From: Candidatus Phytoplasma oryzae
GTDB lineage: Bacteria > Bacillota_I > Bacilli_A > Acholeplasmatales > Acholeplasmataceae
DNA length: 64,000 nt
Assembly (NCBI RefSeq): GCF_003263355.1
Contig: NZ_JHUK01000001.1
Span: forward strand, 1-64,000
Reading direction: 5' to 3'
The translations under genes were made by a program, and so were the position numbers. Below are positions 1 to 8,653 of this stretch, in pieces (the first letter of the stretch is position 1; every line of letters starts with the position of its first letter). A model generated the notes under the pieces. That model had not been told where the DNA came from, made no database searches, and saw nothing but the letters and a program-made list of their open reading frames with translations.

Positions 1-38
1 TCATAATTCTATCTCGATTCAAATCCTGTCACCCGTAC
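1..38 (+). other. 3' end of a second group II intron copy joined to a tRNA 3' part (partial, window edge)
   Basis: The first 14 bases are identical to positions 994-1007, the last part of domain VI of the intron in tRNA-Trp. What follows reads like the T-loop (TTCAAAT, then CCTGT) and acceptor side (CACCCGT, then ACC) of a tRNA. A sister intron may therefore lie just outside the window inside another tRNA gene. The T-stem partner is not next to the loop, so the junction would lie in the T-arm. The encoded end is CCT rather than CCA, so this could be a damaged remnant. The tRNA identity cannot be determined from this fragment. Confidence 0.4.
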
Positions 39-105
39 CTTATTAATAAAATGAATTATTTATTTTAATTTAACAGGGATATTATGTAATGGTTAGCATA
101 ACGGT

Positions 106-1010
106 GGGCGGAAAAGAGACTTAAATATCGAGTAATCTTACCAATTACACACGTTGTGATAATACGTGGCAATCGATAATCGGTTATTTCCACGAAAGAA
201 GAAATAATTAAAGCAGATTATCAAAGTGAAAGACAGACTAAGTAGTTTAGTTAAAGAGCTTTTGCGAATTGAAGATGATAAATGGATAACCTCTATAATG
301 AGGCTAAGGGAAAAAAGGATTTAGAAAAAACTAACAGTTAACTACATTTTTACTGTTATTCTAGGTCGTTTATAGTTTAGACCGTTATTCTATAAAATTA
401 TCATTTAATTAAACAAAAACCTAGAACCTACCAAAAAAAATGATATCTAAAACCATCTTATATAATAAAAATATTTTATATAAAATTTTATATAAGTTGT
501 TTATTTTGGTCATCCCGCCTAAAAATCATCAAGGGAGATATTTAAAGTAACTTTCATCTTCCTAAACTTCTTAACTAGAGGCAAGGAAAAAGCAGAATCA
601 GAGTAGTCGAAGGAAATTAAAAGCTAACATTGAAATACGTTAGTGGACTGACCTTCCAAGGCAAAGGGGAAAGCCCTTTACAAGGCGAAAGAGGAAGTGT
701 AAACGTTTTTCCCACATAGAAAAGGTGAAAAGATATTTTTTTCTTGTTTAGTAAATATGAATATCTGATCTTTTCAATGATGGGGGAAAATTATGAAAGT
801 AAAAAGAATGTTTTTTTAGTTTAATAGTCATTTTTACTAGAAAGTATAATAAAAAAACTTTCTATGACAGTTCATTAAATCATTTTTTATGTTTCATTAA
901 TTTTAGTTTATGCAACCGCCGGATGCTTGGAAACTTGCTTGTCCGGTGGTGTGAGGGGCTTATGATAATAAATCCGTCTTGTACGGTTAAACGTCATAAT
1001 TCTATCTAAT
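106..1010 (+). mobile_element. ORF-less group II intron in tRNA-Trp
   Basis: The 905-nt intron starts GGGCG, one change from the group II consensus GUGYG, and ends in AT. Domain V is the 34-nt hairpin at 916-949, with lower stem, GAAA tetraloop and two-base bulge in the normal places and a CGC triad instead of the commoner AGC. Domain VI follows, closed by TTATGA (960-965) pairing with TCATAA (994-999). EBS1 ACCGTTAT (381-388) pairs perfectly with the last eight exon-1 bases (98-105), and EBS2 CTAAC (331-335) pairs with 92-96. No reading frame for a reverse transcriptase/maturase is present, so splicing must be autonomous or helped by a maturase from another locus. Confidence 0.85.
916..949 (+). 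other. Group II intron domain V catalytic hairpin
   Basis: This hairpin matches the domain V consensus base by base at most conserved positions: GCCG near the 5' end, a GAAA tetraloop, a two-base bulge on the 3' side, then the returning strand CCGGTGG. The triad reads CGC, a variant known from several bacterial group II classes. It identifies the intron class and fixes its strand. Confidence 0.85.
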
Positions 1011-1146
1011 CTCCAAAACCGTTCGTTCGGGTTCGAATCCTGATATCCCTGCCATTTTTTTTAAAAAAAAAAGAAACCTTTTAAAAAGTTTACTTTTTCT
1101 TTTAAAAAAAATATATTTTTTTGAATTTAAAAAAATTAAAAAATAT

Positions 1147-2205
1147 TTAAAATATAAAATCTTCATCCTTCAAACTTTCTGATCTCATTTTTTGATATCC
1201 ATTACCTTTTAAAGAAAAATTATCCATAGTTTTAGTTTCTGTATTCAATCCATTCAAAACTACAGGATTTACTTCTTCATAATCAAATTTTTGATCAAAA
1301 CCTAAATTTAATAAAGCCTTGTTAATATTATAACGAACAAAAATATTAACATCATCAATTAAACCAACTTCTTTATATAATTCATTAATTAATGAAACTT
1401 GTTCTTGATAAAGTTTATCTAATAAATTATTAAGCCATTTTTCTAATTTGTTTTTTTGTTCTAAAGAAAAATTATTATACAATTCTCTAGATAATCTTCC
1501 AACATAAACACCATGAATACTTTCATCGCGAATAATCAAATTAATCATTTCTCCTGCTTGCATTAAAATACCTTGACCATAAAAATATAATGGATAATAA
1601 AAACCACTATAAAATAACCAAGTTTCTAAAAAAACTGAAGCTACCATCCCCTGCCATTTACTTTCATTAAAAATATTATCATTATATTTATCTAAATTAA
1701 ACTTTTTAATAAAAATTTGATTTTCTAAATTTTCATAAATTTCAACAATAATATTCATTATATTTTGCAGATTTTTTTGTTTTTTACCCCAAAAAAATAA
1801 TTTTTCAATTTCTTTTTTATTTAAAAAAGTCATAAATATATTGGAATAACTTTTAGCATGAACTGCATTTTCCATAGCTCCCATAAAATTTAAGGTTGCT
1901 TTTCTTTGATGTTCAAAAGATGGAAAAGAACGAAGAATAATGGGCATTCCAATATCACCTTGATATGTGTCTAAAAAAGTTAACACCAAAAGATTTTTTG
2001 AATAAGATTGTTTTTCTTCAAAAGATAATTTTTCCCAAGAAACTAAATCACTTTGTAAACTAATATCTTCTGGACGCCAAAATTGACTTAAATTTTGCTC
2101 ATAAAAAAATTGTGTATATTGATCTTCTGATTTGTTCCAATTAGCACCTTCGTATATTTTTAAACTTTTTTTTATTTTTTTTTTGATAAAGCTCATTTTT
2201 AACAA
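1147..2205 (-). CDS. nrdF: Ribonucleotide reductase class Ib, small (radical) subunit
   Basis: This is the beta subunit of aerobic ribonucleoside-diphosphate reductase. It carries the tyrosyl radical and dimetal centre that drive reduction of NDPs to dNDPs by NrdE. The 352 residues align along the length of Bacillus NrdF. The metal ligands and radical tyrosine are visible: Asp79, Glu112, His116 and Tyr120 in MENAVHAKSY, Glu194 in FLETW, and Glu228/His231 in RDESIHG. The C-terminal tail, which docks into the large subunit, ends DEDFIF. The gene lies 12 nt downstream of recA on the same strand, so cotranscription is likely. The nrdE partner is not in the window. The identification is secure; the first ATG is used, with Met4 as an alternative. 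Confidence 0.95.
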   Translation of the reverse strand: MLKMSFIKKKIKKSLKIYEGANWNKSEDQYTQFFYEQNLSQFWRPEDISLQSDLVSWEKLSFEEKQSYSKNLLVLTFLDTYQGDIGMPIILRSFPSFEHQRKATLNFMGAMENAVHAKSYSNIFMTFLNKKEIEKLFFWGKKQKNLQNIMNIIVEIYENLENQIFIKKFNLDKYNDNIFNESKWQGMVASVFLETWLFYSGFYYPLYFYGQGILMQAGEMINLIIRDESIHGVYVGRLSRELYNNFSLEQKNKLEKWLNNLLDKLYQEQVSLINELYKEVGLIDDVNIFVRYNINKALLNLGFDQKFDYEEVNPVVLNGLNTETKTMDNFSLKGNGYQKMRSESLKDEDFIF

Positions 2206-2217
2206 TTAACCTCCTTA

Positions 2218-3219
2218 TTATTTTAAATTAAAATGTTTTTTTATATCTTTTTCTAATTTATTAATAATATCTTTATTTTTACTCAAAAATTCTCGAGTTT
2301 TTTCTTTTCCTTGAGCAATTTTTTTTTCTTGATAACTATACCAAGAACCATTTTTCTGAATAAAATTTAAAAAAACAGACAAATCTAATATTTCATTAAT
2401 TTTAGAAATGCCTAAACCATACAAAATATCTAAACTTGCTACTTTAAAAGGACAAGAAACTTTTGATTTAACAACTTTAACATTAGATCTAATACCTACA
2501 ACATTATTATCTTCACGAATAAATTCTGCTCTTCTAATATCTAATCTTAAAGAAGCGAAATATTTTAAAGCTTTTCCGCCAGGAGTAATTTCAGGACTAC
2601 CATATATAACTCCTACTTTTTCTCTTAACTGATTAACATAAATAACAATAGTATTAGTTTTAGAAATAATCGCTGATTGTCTTCTCATCGCTTGAGCCAT
2701 CATTCTTGCATGCAAACCCATAAAAGAATCTCCTATCTCACCTTTTAATTCAGCTTCAGGCGCTAAAGCAGCCACAGAATCTACAACTATTAAACTAATC
2801 ACATTACTCTTAATTAAGCTTTCAACTATAGATAAAGCTTTATCACCTGAATCAGGTTGTGAAATAATAAAATTATCTATATCCACTCCAATTTTATGAG
2901 CATAGTTTAAATCTAAAGCATTTTCTACATCTATAAAAGCCACATTTCCTCCATTTTTTTGAGCTTCTGCAATAGCATGTAAAGTTAAAGTAGTTTTTCC
3001 AGAACTTTCAGGACCAAAAAGTTCAATAATCCTTCCTTGAGGAAAACCACCTATACCTAATGCTATGTCTAAATTTAAAGAACCTGTTGAAATAACTTTC
3101 ATTTTATCAATTTTTTCAGAATTTAACTTCATAATGCTACCTTTTCCGAAACGTTGTTCAATATCTTTAATAGTATTTTCTAAAATATTTTTTTCTTCTT
3201 TATTCATAAAACTATTCAA
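2218..3219 (-). CDS. recA: Recombinase RecA
   Basis: This is the ATP-dependent strand-exchange protein of homologous recombination and recombinational repair. Over 333 residues the core is complete: Walker A GPESSGKT (about 69-76), the MAW-type region with ID(V/I)ENALD, Walker B around LIVVDSVAAL, DNA loop L1, and loop L2 beginning near GSPEITPGGKALKYF. The C-terminus is basic and short, without the long acidic tail of E. coli RecA. The gene lies between pgsA and nrdF on the same strand. Intact recA is notable because it is reported missing or damaged in some phytoplasma genomes. Together with ruvAB, uvrD and ligA it gives this cell a near-complete recombination core. Met5 is an alternative start. 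Confidence 0.97.
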   Translation of the reverse strand: MNSFMNKEEKNILENTIKDIEQRFGKGSIMKLNSEKIDKMKVISTGSLNLDIALGIGGFPQGRIIELFGPESSGKTTLTLHAIAEAQKNGGNVAFIDVENALDLNYAHKIGVDIDNFIISQPDSGDKALSIVESLIKSNVISLIVVDSVAALAPEAELKGEIGDSFMGLHARMMAQAMRRQSAIISKTNTIVIYVNQLREKVGVIYGSPEITPGGKALKYFASLRLDIRRAEFIREDNNVVGIRSNVKVVKSKVSCPFKVASLDILYGLGISKINEILDLSVFLNFIQKNGSWYSYQEKKIAQGKEKTREFLSKNKDIINKLEKDIKKHFNLK

Positions 3220-3307
3220 CCTTTTTATAAAACATAATTAATTATTTTCACTGTTCGAAAAATCAATAAATAAAATAAAAAAATTATTTTCAAATTTTTT
3301 AAAAAAA

Positions 3308-3970
3308 TTAAACTAATTTAGAAAAAATAATTTTATAATTCTTAATAATATAATCTAAACCGGATAAAATAGTAAAAATAATATTTATAATTAAGACTAA
3401 TTTGATAAAATTAATAAAAAAAATAATATCTTCTATATTTAAAATTTTTATCCATAATTCAACAAATAAAACTAATATAAAAGAAATAAAAATAAAAAAA
3501 GTTTTTATTTTTCCAAAAATAGAAGATTCAATTAACATTTTTTGTTCAAAAGCAACAAAACGAACACCCATTATCAAAAAATCCCTTAAATTATTAGTAA
3601 TTAAAACACTTAAAATAAAATATTCTAATTTTTGATTAATTTGCGGAAAATTAATAAACAACATATTCTTTTGACACAAAATATAAATATATATAAAAGA
3701 AATAAAAACTAATATCTTATCAGCTATAGGATCAAAAAATTTTCCAAAAACAGTTTTTTGTTTAAATTTTCTAGCAATAAATCCGTCTAAATAATCTGTA
3801 AAAGATGCTAAAATAAAAATTATTCCAAATAAAATTTTATTAAATTGAATAAAATGATAATCTAAAGAAAAATTATAATACAAAAAAGGTAACATAGAAA
3901 AAACTAAAATAATTCTCAAAATAGTTAATAAATTAGCTGACATTTTCACTATTTTTACTGATTTTTTCAT
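3308..3970 (-). CDS. pgsA: CDP-diacylglycerol--glycerol-3-phosphate 3-phosphatidyltransferase
   Basis: This membrane enzyme makes phosphatidylglycerol phosphate from CDP-diacylglycerol and glycerol-3-phosphate, the committed step to phosphatidylglycerol and cardiolipin. The CDP-alcohol phosphotransferase signature is complete: Asp59, Asp62-Gly63, Ala66-Arg67, Gly76, Asp80 and Asp84. Several hydrophobic spans fit the usual six-helix fold, and 220 residues is a little longer than most family members. It is upstream of recA on the same strand with an 88-nt gap, an order (pgsA then recA) also common in Firmicutes. gpsA at 40.3 kb supplies its glycerol-3-phosphate substrate. Confidence 0.93.
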   Translation of the reverse strand: MKKSVKIVKMSANLLTILRIILVFSMLPFLYYNFSLDYHFIQFNKILFGIIFILASFTDYLDGFIARKFKQKTVFGKFFDPIADKILVFISFIYIYILCQKNMLFINFPQINQKLEYFILSVLITNNLRDFLIMGVRFVAFEQKMLIESSIFGKIKTFFIFISFILVLFVELWIKILNIEDIIFFINFIKLVLIINIIFTILSGLDYIIKNYKIIFSKLV

Positions 3971-4743
3971 TATTTTAATTTCCTTTTATTATAAAGACTT
4001 CCAATGTATATATTTTACTCAATTTTAATAAAATAATCTACATTTTGAAATTAATAAGCATTATTGATTTTTTTCAAAATTTCATATTTATCTTAAAATA
4101 AAATCATAATTTAACTATATTTTTTTAAAATTAATATATTTATCTATTTTCATACTAAAAAATCTAACTACTACTATAATAACCTAAAAAATAACTAATA
4201 ATATTTTAATATTTTCATCACATAAAAACATTATACATCATATATAATTAATATAATATATATATAATATATAATTAAAATATATAAAATGAATTAAAAA
4301 TAAATATAATTTTATCAAATCAACATATTAAAAAATATTATTCAAATCTATAAAAAATACATTTTTTGAATTTTAATAAATAAAATATAATTTTATAAAT
4401 TCATAAGATTAATCATAAATATAAAATAAGCTAATAATATAATTTTTATTATTTAATTATGTTTTTAATATATTTTTTTAATATAAATATTAAATTTTTT
4501 TAATTTATAATTTAAATTGATACTCTATTCAATAATATTAGTTATAATATTAAATAGAGTATAGATTAAAACATATTAAAAAGAAGATGGAAAAAATTTA
4601 AGTTATAGTAATCTTAATATTTTCTTAAATATAATTAAGAATAAAATATATAATAAAATAAAAAACTATCTTTTTAATAAAAAAGTTGAGATACTTTAAA
4701 TAATATTAAAAAAATCGAAATCAAGGAAAGAATAAAATATAAA
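3971..4743. other. Intergenic region between divergent pgsA and rpsT
   Basis: These 770 bases hold no credible gene. They must contain the promoters of the leftward pgsA-recA-nrdF group and the rightward rpsT-serS group. The sequence is almost pure A/T with many short TATA-like runs, so individual promoters cannot be called with confidence. The one ordered element is the long imperfect palindrome at 4521-4561. I saw no GC-rich structured RNA. Confidence 0.6.
4521..4561. repeat. Two-part inverted repeat upstream of rpsT
   Basis: TACTCTATT (4521-4529) is the exact reverse complement of AATAGAGTA (4553-4561). Nested inside, AATATTA and TAATATT form a second stem around a GTTA loop. The element is immediately followed by a possible extended AT-rich -10 region (TATAGAT) and lies about 180 nt before rpsT. 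It could be an operator, a protein-binding palindrome or an RNA hairpin. No T-run follows, which argues against a simple terminator. Confidence 0.45.
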
Positions 4744-5013
4744 ATGGCAAACAAAAAACAACAAAAAAAAAGAATTAAAACTGATGAAAAACGTAGATTA
4801 ATGAATGCTTCATTTAAATCTTCTACCAAAACAACTATAAAAAAATTTAAAAGTTTTCTTGAAAATTCAGAAATAGAAAAAGCTAATATTTTTTTTAACT
4901 TATCAAATAAAAAATTAGACAAAGGTTTAAGCAAAGGTATTTTTCATTCTAATTTTGTATCTAGAAAAAAATCAGTTTTATCTAAAATATTAAACAGTAA
5001 AAAAGAAAAATAA
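4744..5013 (+). CDS. rpsT: 30S ribosomal protein S20
   Basis: This primary-binding protein of the 30S subunit body contacts 16S rRNA helices. At 89 residues it has the S20 pattern: the N-terminus MANKKQQKKR, a very basic first helix, the segment RRLMNASFKSSTKTTIKKF and a lysine-rich C-terminal helix with a conserved KLDKG-like turn. It is followed by serS 62 nt downstream and is probably cotranscribed. S20 often represses its own translation in bacteria, but no such structure is evident here. Confidence 0.93.
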   Translation: MANKKQQKKRIKTDEKRRLMNASFKSSTKTTIKKFKSFLENSEIEKANIFFNLSNKKLDKGLSKGIFHSNFVSRKKSVLSKILNSKKEK

Positions 5014-5075
5014 TTATTCTTTCATCAAAAATTTCAATTAAAGTATATATTGCTAAAAAGGATTATTTTTACAAA

Positions 5076-6350
5076 ATGTTAGAATTAAAATTCATAGTTA
5101 ACAACATAGATTTTATAATAAAAAAACTACAAAAAAGACAAAATGATTTTTCTTACTTAAAAGAATTAATTAATTTAAATCAAATTCGAAAAACAATTAT
5201 CTTTCAAATAGAAAAAATAAGATATCAAAACAATATTTTTTCAAATAAAATAGAAAAATTAAAACAAAAAAAAAAAAAAATTGAAATACTAGAAAAGAAT
5301 AAAATATCTAAATCAAAATTAAAAGAATTAGAACAATCATTAGAAAAAATACAAAAAAAAATAAATAAAATATTATATAGTATACCGAATATACCACATG
5401 ATTCAGTTCCTGTAGGTAAAAATAGTCAAAATAATGTCGAAATTTATAAATTTTTAGAACCTTATCCCAAAAAATTTAAAATAAAAAACCATATAGAATT
5501 AAATAAAAAATTAAAAATATTTGATTTTGAAAAAGCTGCAAAAATAACAGGAAGTAGATTTGTAGTTTTGAAACAAATGGGAGCTAAGCTTGAAAGAGCT
5601 TTAATTAATTTTATGATAGATAACCATATTGAAAAAGGTTATAAAGAAATAATGACTCCTTTTATTGTAAATGAACAATCCATGATAGCTAGCGGACAAT
5701 TACCTAAATTCAGAAAAGAAGTTTTTCAATTAAAAATGGAAACAAAAAAATGGTATTTAAATCCTACAGCTGAAGTACCTATAGTTAATTTACATAGAGA
5801 TGAAATATTAGATATTAAAAAGTTACCTATCAAATATGTAGGTTATACAACTTGTTTTAGACAAGAAGCGGGAGCAGCAGGTAAAGATACAAAAGGTATT
5901 TTTAGACAAAAACAATTTAATAAAGTTGAACTAATACAATTTTCAGAACCAAAAGATTCTTATAAAATATTAGAACAAATGTTAAAAGATTCAGAAGATA
6001 TTTTAAAAAAACTAAAAATACCTTACAGAGTAATTCTGCTTTCAACAGGAGATTTAGGTTTTAGCATGGCCAAAACATATGATATAGAAGTATGGATGCC
6101 AGGTCAAAAAAAATATAGAGAAATAGCCTCTATTAGTAATGCGGAAAATTTTCAAGCTATAAGAGCTAATATTAAGTTTAAAAATCAAAATATAAATGAA
6201 TATATACATACTTTAAACGCTTCAGCTTTAGCTATAGGAAGAACTATAATAGCTATTTTAGAAAATTATCAAAATGAAGATAATAGTATAACAATTCCTG
6301 ATGCTTTAATATCATATATGGGAACTAAAAAAATTACAGCAAAAACATAA
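5076..6350 (+). CDS. serS: Serine--tRNA ligase
   Basis: This class II aminoacyl-tRNA synthetase charges tRNA-Ser (and tRNA-Sec where present) with serine in the cytoplasm. Residues 1 to about 105 form the long antiparallel coiled-coil arm that grips the tRNA variable arm and are very rich in Lys/Ile. The catalytic domain follows, with motif 2 at FRQEAGAAGKDTKGIFRQ and motif 3 at ASALAIGRTIIAILENYQ. The 424-residue length is typical. An AAAAGG element lies about 13 nt before the ATG. Nothing unusual was seen. Confidence 0.97.
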   Translation: MLELKFIVNNIDFIIKKLQKRQNDFSYLKELINLNQIRKTIIFQIEKIRYQNNIFSNKIEKLKQKKKKIEILEKNKISKSKLKELEQSLEKIQKKINKILYSIPNIPHDSVPVGKNSQNNVEIYKFLEPYPKKFKIKNHIELNKKLKIFDFEKAAKITGSRFVVLKQMGAKLERALINFMIDNHIEKGYKEIMTPFIVNEQSMIASGQLPKFRKEVFQLKMETKKWYLNPTAEVPIVNLHRDEILDIKKLPIKYVGYTTCFRQEAGAAGKDTKGIFRQKQFNKVELIQFSEPKDSYKILEQMLKDSEDILKKLKIPYRVILLSTGDLGFSMAKTYDIEVWMPGQKKYREIASISNAENFQAIRANIKFKNQNINEYIHTLNASALAIGRTIIAILENYQNEDNSITIPDALISYMGTKKITAKT

Positions 6351-6529
6351 AAATTTAAATTAAATTAATTAAATGATAAAATTAATTAAAATATTTATAA
6401 TAAATACTTATTATAATTATGTTTAAAAAAATATTTAAGTAAAAAAAATTTAAATTTATTAAAAAAATATCAATATTTATGAATATCTTTTTGTAATATG
6501 ATTCATAAATTTTTTTGAAGGAAAAATAT

Positions 6530-8584
6530 ATGAAAAAATTACCTCAATTTCCAAAATTACCTAATCAATTTCCAAAAATAAACTTTATACATTTATTGTT
6601 ACTTATCATTGGTACCGGTCTATTTATATCTTTATATCAAATATGGGATAAAAAGTTTAATGAAACTGAAGATAATGCTCTCGAAATATTAAAAGATTTA
6701 TCACAAGAAGAAGGAACTAATACTAATATTAAAAATATCCAAACAACTTTAATAAGTGTATTTCCTACATTTTATAAATTAAAAGTAACATATAAAAACA
6801 CAGACAAAACAAAAATTTATAATTTAGTTGATGACCAAACATTTAAAAAAATAAGTAATGCAGTTTATGAAAAACATAATTATAATATTTCAGAAATTTT
6901 ACCAGCACCTACAAAACCAGAACCTGATTTCGGATTTTCTCCATTATTTTTTTCACTAAAATTATGTTTCTTACTATTTTTAGGTTATCATACTTTAGAT
7001 ATGATTAAATCAGCAACAGGTAAAATTATTGATCAATTCAACGATAAAAATAAAACACAACCAGATATACCAAATGCTAAAAAAAATAATCAAATTACTT
7101 TTAAAGATGTAGCAGGCGCTGAAGAAGAAAAAGAAGAAATGCAAGAGTTAGTAGATTTTTTAAAAGAACCTAAAAAATATTCCGATATAGGAGCAAGAAT
7201 TCCTAAAGGGATTTTATTATCCGGACCTCCTGGAACAGGAAAAACATTGTTAGCTAAAGCATTATCTGGCGAAGCTGGAGTTCCTTTTTTCGCCACTTCT
7301 GGTTCTGAATTTGTAGAAATGTTTGTAGGTTTAGGAGCTTCACGTATTAGAAAATTATTTGAAACAGCTAAAAAAAATGCCCCTTGTATTATTTTTGTAG
7401 ATGAAATAGATACACTTGCTAGAAAAAGAAGAATGTCTCATGGTAATAGTGAGCAAGAACAGACTTTAAATCAACTTTTGATTGAATTAGATGGTTATAA
7501 CCAAAATACAGGAGTTATTGTTATTGCTGCCACTAACCGACCAGACTTTTTAGATGCTGCTATATTAAGACCTGGAAGATTTGATCGACATTTTATAATT
7601 AATTTACCTACTGTCAAAGATCGTGAAGCTATCTTAAAGTTACATGCATTAAATAAAAAAATTGATCCTGAAGTTAGTTTAGAAGAATTAGCTAAACAAA
7701 CTCCTGGTTTTAGCGGAGCACAGTTAGAAGGAATTTTAAACGAAGCAGCTTTATTAACAGCCCGTAAAGGTCTAAAAATTATAGATAAAAAAATAATTAG
7801 CGAAGCAGTAGATCGTATTTTAATTGGTCCTGCTAAAAAAAGTAAAAAATATTCACAAAAAGAAAAAAAATTAGTAGCTTATCATGAATCAGGACATGCT
7901 ATTATTGGATTAAAATTATCAGAAGCTAAAAAAGCACAAAAAATAACAATTATACCAAGAGGCAACGCTGGTGGTTATAATTTAATGCTTAGAGAAGAAG
8001 AAACTTTCTTCTTATCTAAAAAACAACTTTTAGCTGAAATTACAGTTTGTTTAGGAGGAAGAGCAGCAGAAGAATTATTTTTAGATGATGTTTCTAATGG
8101 CGCTTATGCTGATTTTAAACAAGCTACTCAAATTGCTAGAATGATGGTTACTAAATTAGGTATGAGTTCTATTGGTTTAACACAATTTTCAGAAGAAGAT
8201 CAACAATTTCACAGAAGTTTTTCTGATCCTAAAGCTTTAGAAATAGATCAAGCTATTCAAGATATTATTTCAAATTGTTATAGTTTAGCTAAAAAAATTA
8301 TTTCTGAAAATAAAAAACTACTTTCTAGAATTGCTTATTATTTAATAGAAATAGAAACTTTATCAAAAAAAGATATAGAAGAGATAGAAAAAACAGGCAA
8401 AGTTAGTTGGTTCGAAGAAGAAATAAAAGAAAATCAAAAAAATAAAGAAAAAGAACAAAAAAAAACTATCATAATAAATGAAAAAAAAGATATTTCTTTT
8501 GATAAAAATGAAGCAAAAAAAGAATCATCTAAAAACAAAATCATTTCACAAAAAAAAAATAAAGAAAATAAAGAAAAAAATTAA
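6530..8584 (+). CDS. ftsH: ATP-dependent zinc metalloprotease FtsH
   Basis: This membrane-anchored AAA+ protease degrades misfolded membrane and regulatory proteins. TM1 is about residues 19-36, an external domain follows, then TM2 about 139-155. The AAA module has Walker A GPPGTGKT (about 232-239), Walker B CIIFVDEID and the second region of homology NRPDFLDAAILRPGRFDR. The zinc protease motif HESGH lies near residue 455. The lysine/glutamate-rich C-terminal tail of about 60 residues is unusually long. I chose the ATG at 6530 over an upstream in-frame TTG (6515) because GAAGGA (6517-6522) sits at ideal Shine-Dalgarno distance from the ATG and would be inside the longer frame. Phytoplasmas often carry several FtsH-like genes; this looks like the full housekeeping copy. 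Confidence 0.96.
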   Translation: MKKLPQFPKLPNQFPKINFIHLLLLIIGTGLFISLYQIWDKKFNETEDNALEILKDLSQEEGTNTNIKNIQTTLISVFPTFYKLKVTYKNTDKTKIYNLVDDQTFKKISNAVYEKHNYNISEILPAPTKPEPDFGFSPLFFSLKLCFLLFLGYHTLDMIKSATGKIIDQFNDKNKTQPDIPNAKKNNQITFKDVAGAEEEKEEMQELVDFLKEPKKYSDIGARIPKGILLSGPPGTGKTLLAKALSGEAGVPFFATSGSEFVEMFVGLGASRIRKLFETAKKNAPCIIFVDEIDTLARKRRMSHGNSEQEQTLNQLLIELDGYNQNTGVIVIAATNRPDFLDAAILRPGRFDRHFIINLPTVKDREAILKLHALNKKIDPEVSLEELAKQTPGFSGAQLEGILNEAALLTARKGLKIIDKKIISEAVDRILIGPAKKSKKYSQKEKKLVAYHESGHAIIGLKLSEAKKAQKITIIPRGNAGGYNLMLREEETFFLSKKQLLAEITVCLGGRAAEELFLDDVSNGAYADFKQATQIARMMVTKLGMSSIGLTQFSEEDQQFHRSFSDPKALEIDQAIQDIISNCYSLAKKIISENKKLLSRIAYYLIEIETLSKKDIEEIEKTGKVSWFEEEIKENQKNKEKEQKKTIIINEKKDISFDKNEAKKESSKNKIISQKKNKENKEKN

Positions 8585-8653
8585 AATTTTATAAAATAAA
8601 AATTTTTTTAACTAATATAAAATTTATAGATTAGGATTCCATCATTTATTAAA

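Larger units (their letters stand above)
75..1054 (+). tRNA. trnW: tRNA-Trp(CCA), interrupted by a group II intron
   Basis: Exon 1 (75-105) and exon 2 (1011-1054) join into a normal 75-nt tRNA with encoded CCA. The acceptor stem is AGGGATA with TATCCCT and the discriminator base is G. The D-stem is ATGT with GCAT. The anticodon stem is ACGGT with ACCGT, closing a CTCCAAA loop whose anticodon is CCA. The T-stem is TCGGG with CCTGA around TTCGAAT. The intron sits exactly between tRNA positions 31 and 32, at the 5' base of the anticodon loop. UGG is the only Trp codon in this code, so correct splicing should be essential unless another tRNA-Trp exists elsewhere. The folding is read directly; splicing is inferred. 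Confidence 0.9.

Noticed and set aside
106-1010. Group I intron in tRNA-Trp
   Set aside because: The intron does not end in G, no internal guide sequence pairs as P1 with the 5' exon, and the domain V hairpin and EBS/IBS pairing fit group II instead.
2408-2632. Plus-strand frame opposite recA, and similar frames opposite pgsA, ftsH, ligA, the coiled-coil gene, der and the metal ATPase
   Set aside because: These are antisense shadows of conserved genes without ribosome sites.
3971-4743. Small RNA gene or replication origin
   Set aside because: Apart from one palindrome there is no structured or GC-enriched element and no DnaA-box cluster that I could see.
6515-6529. TTG start for FtsH
   Set aside because: The Shine-Dalgarno for the ATG at 6530 overlaps these codons, so the longer form is unlikely.
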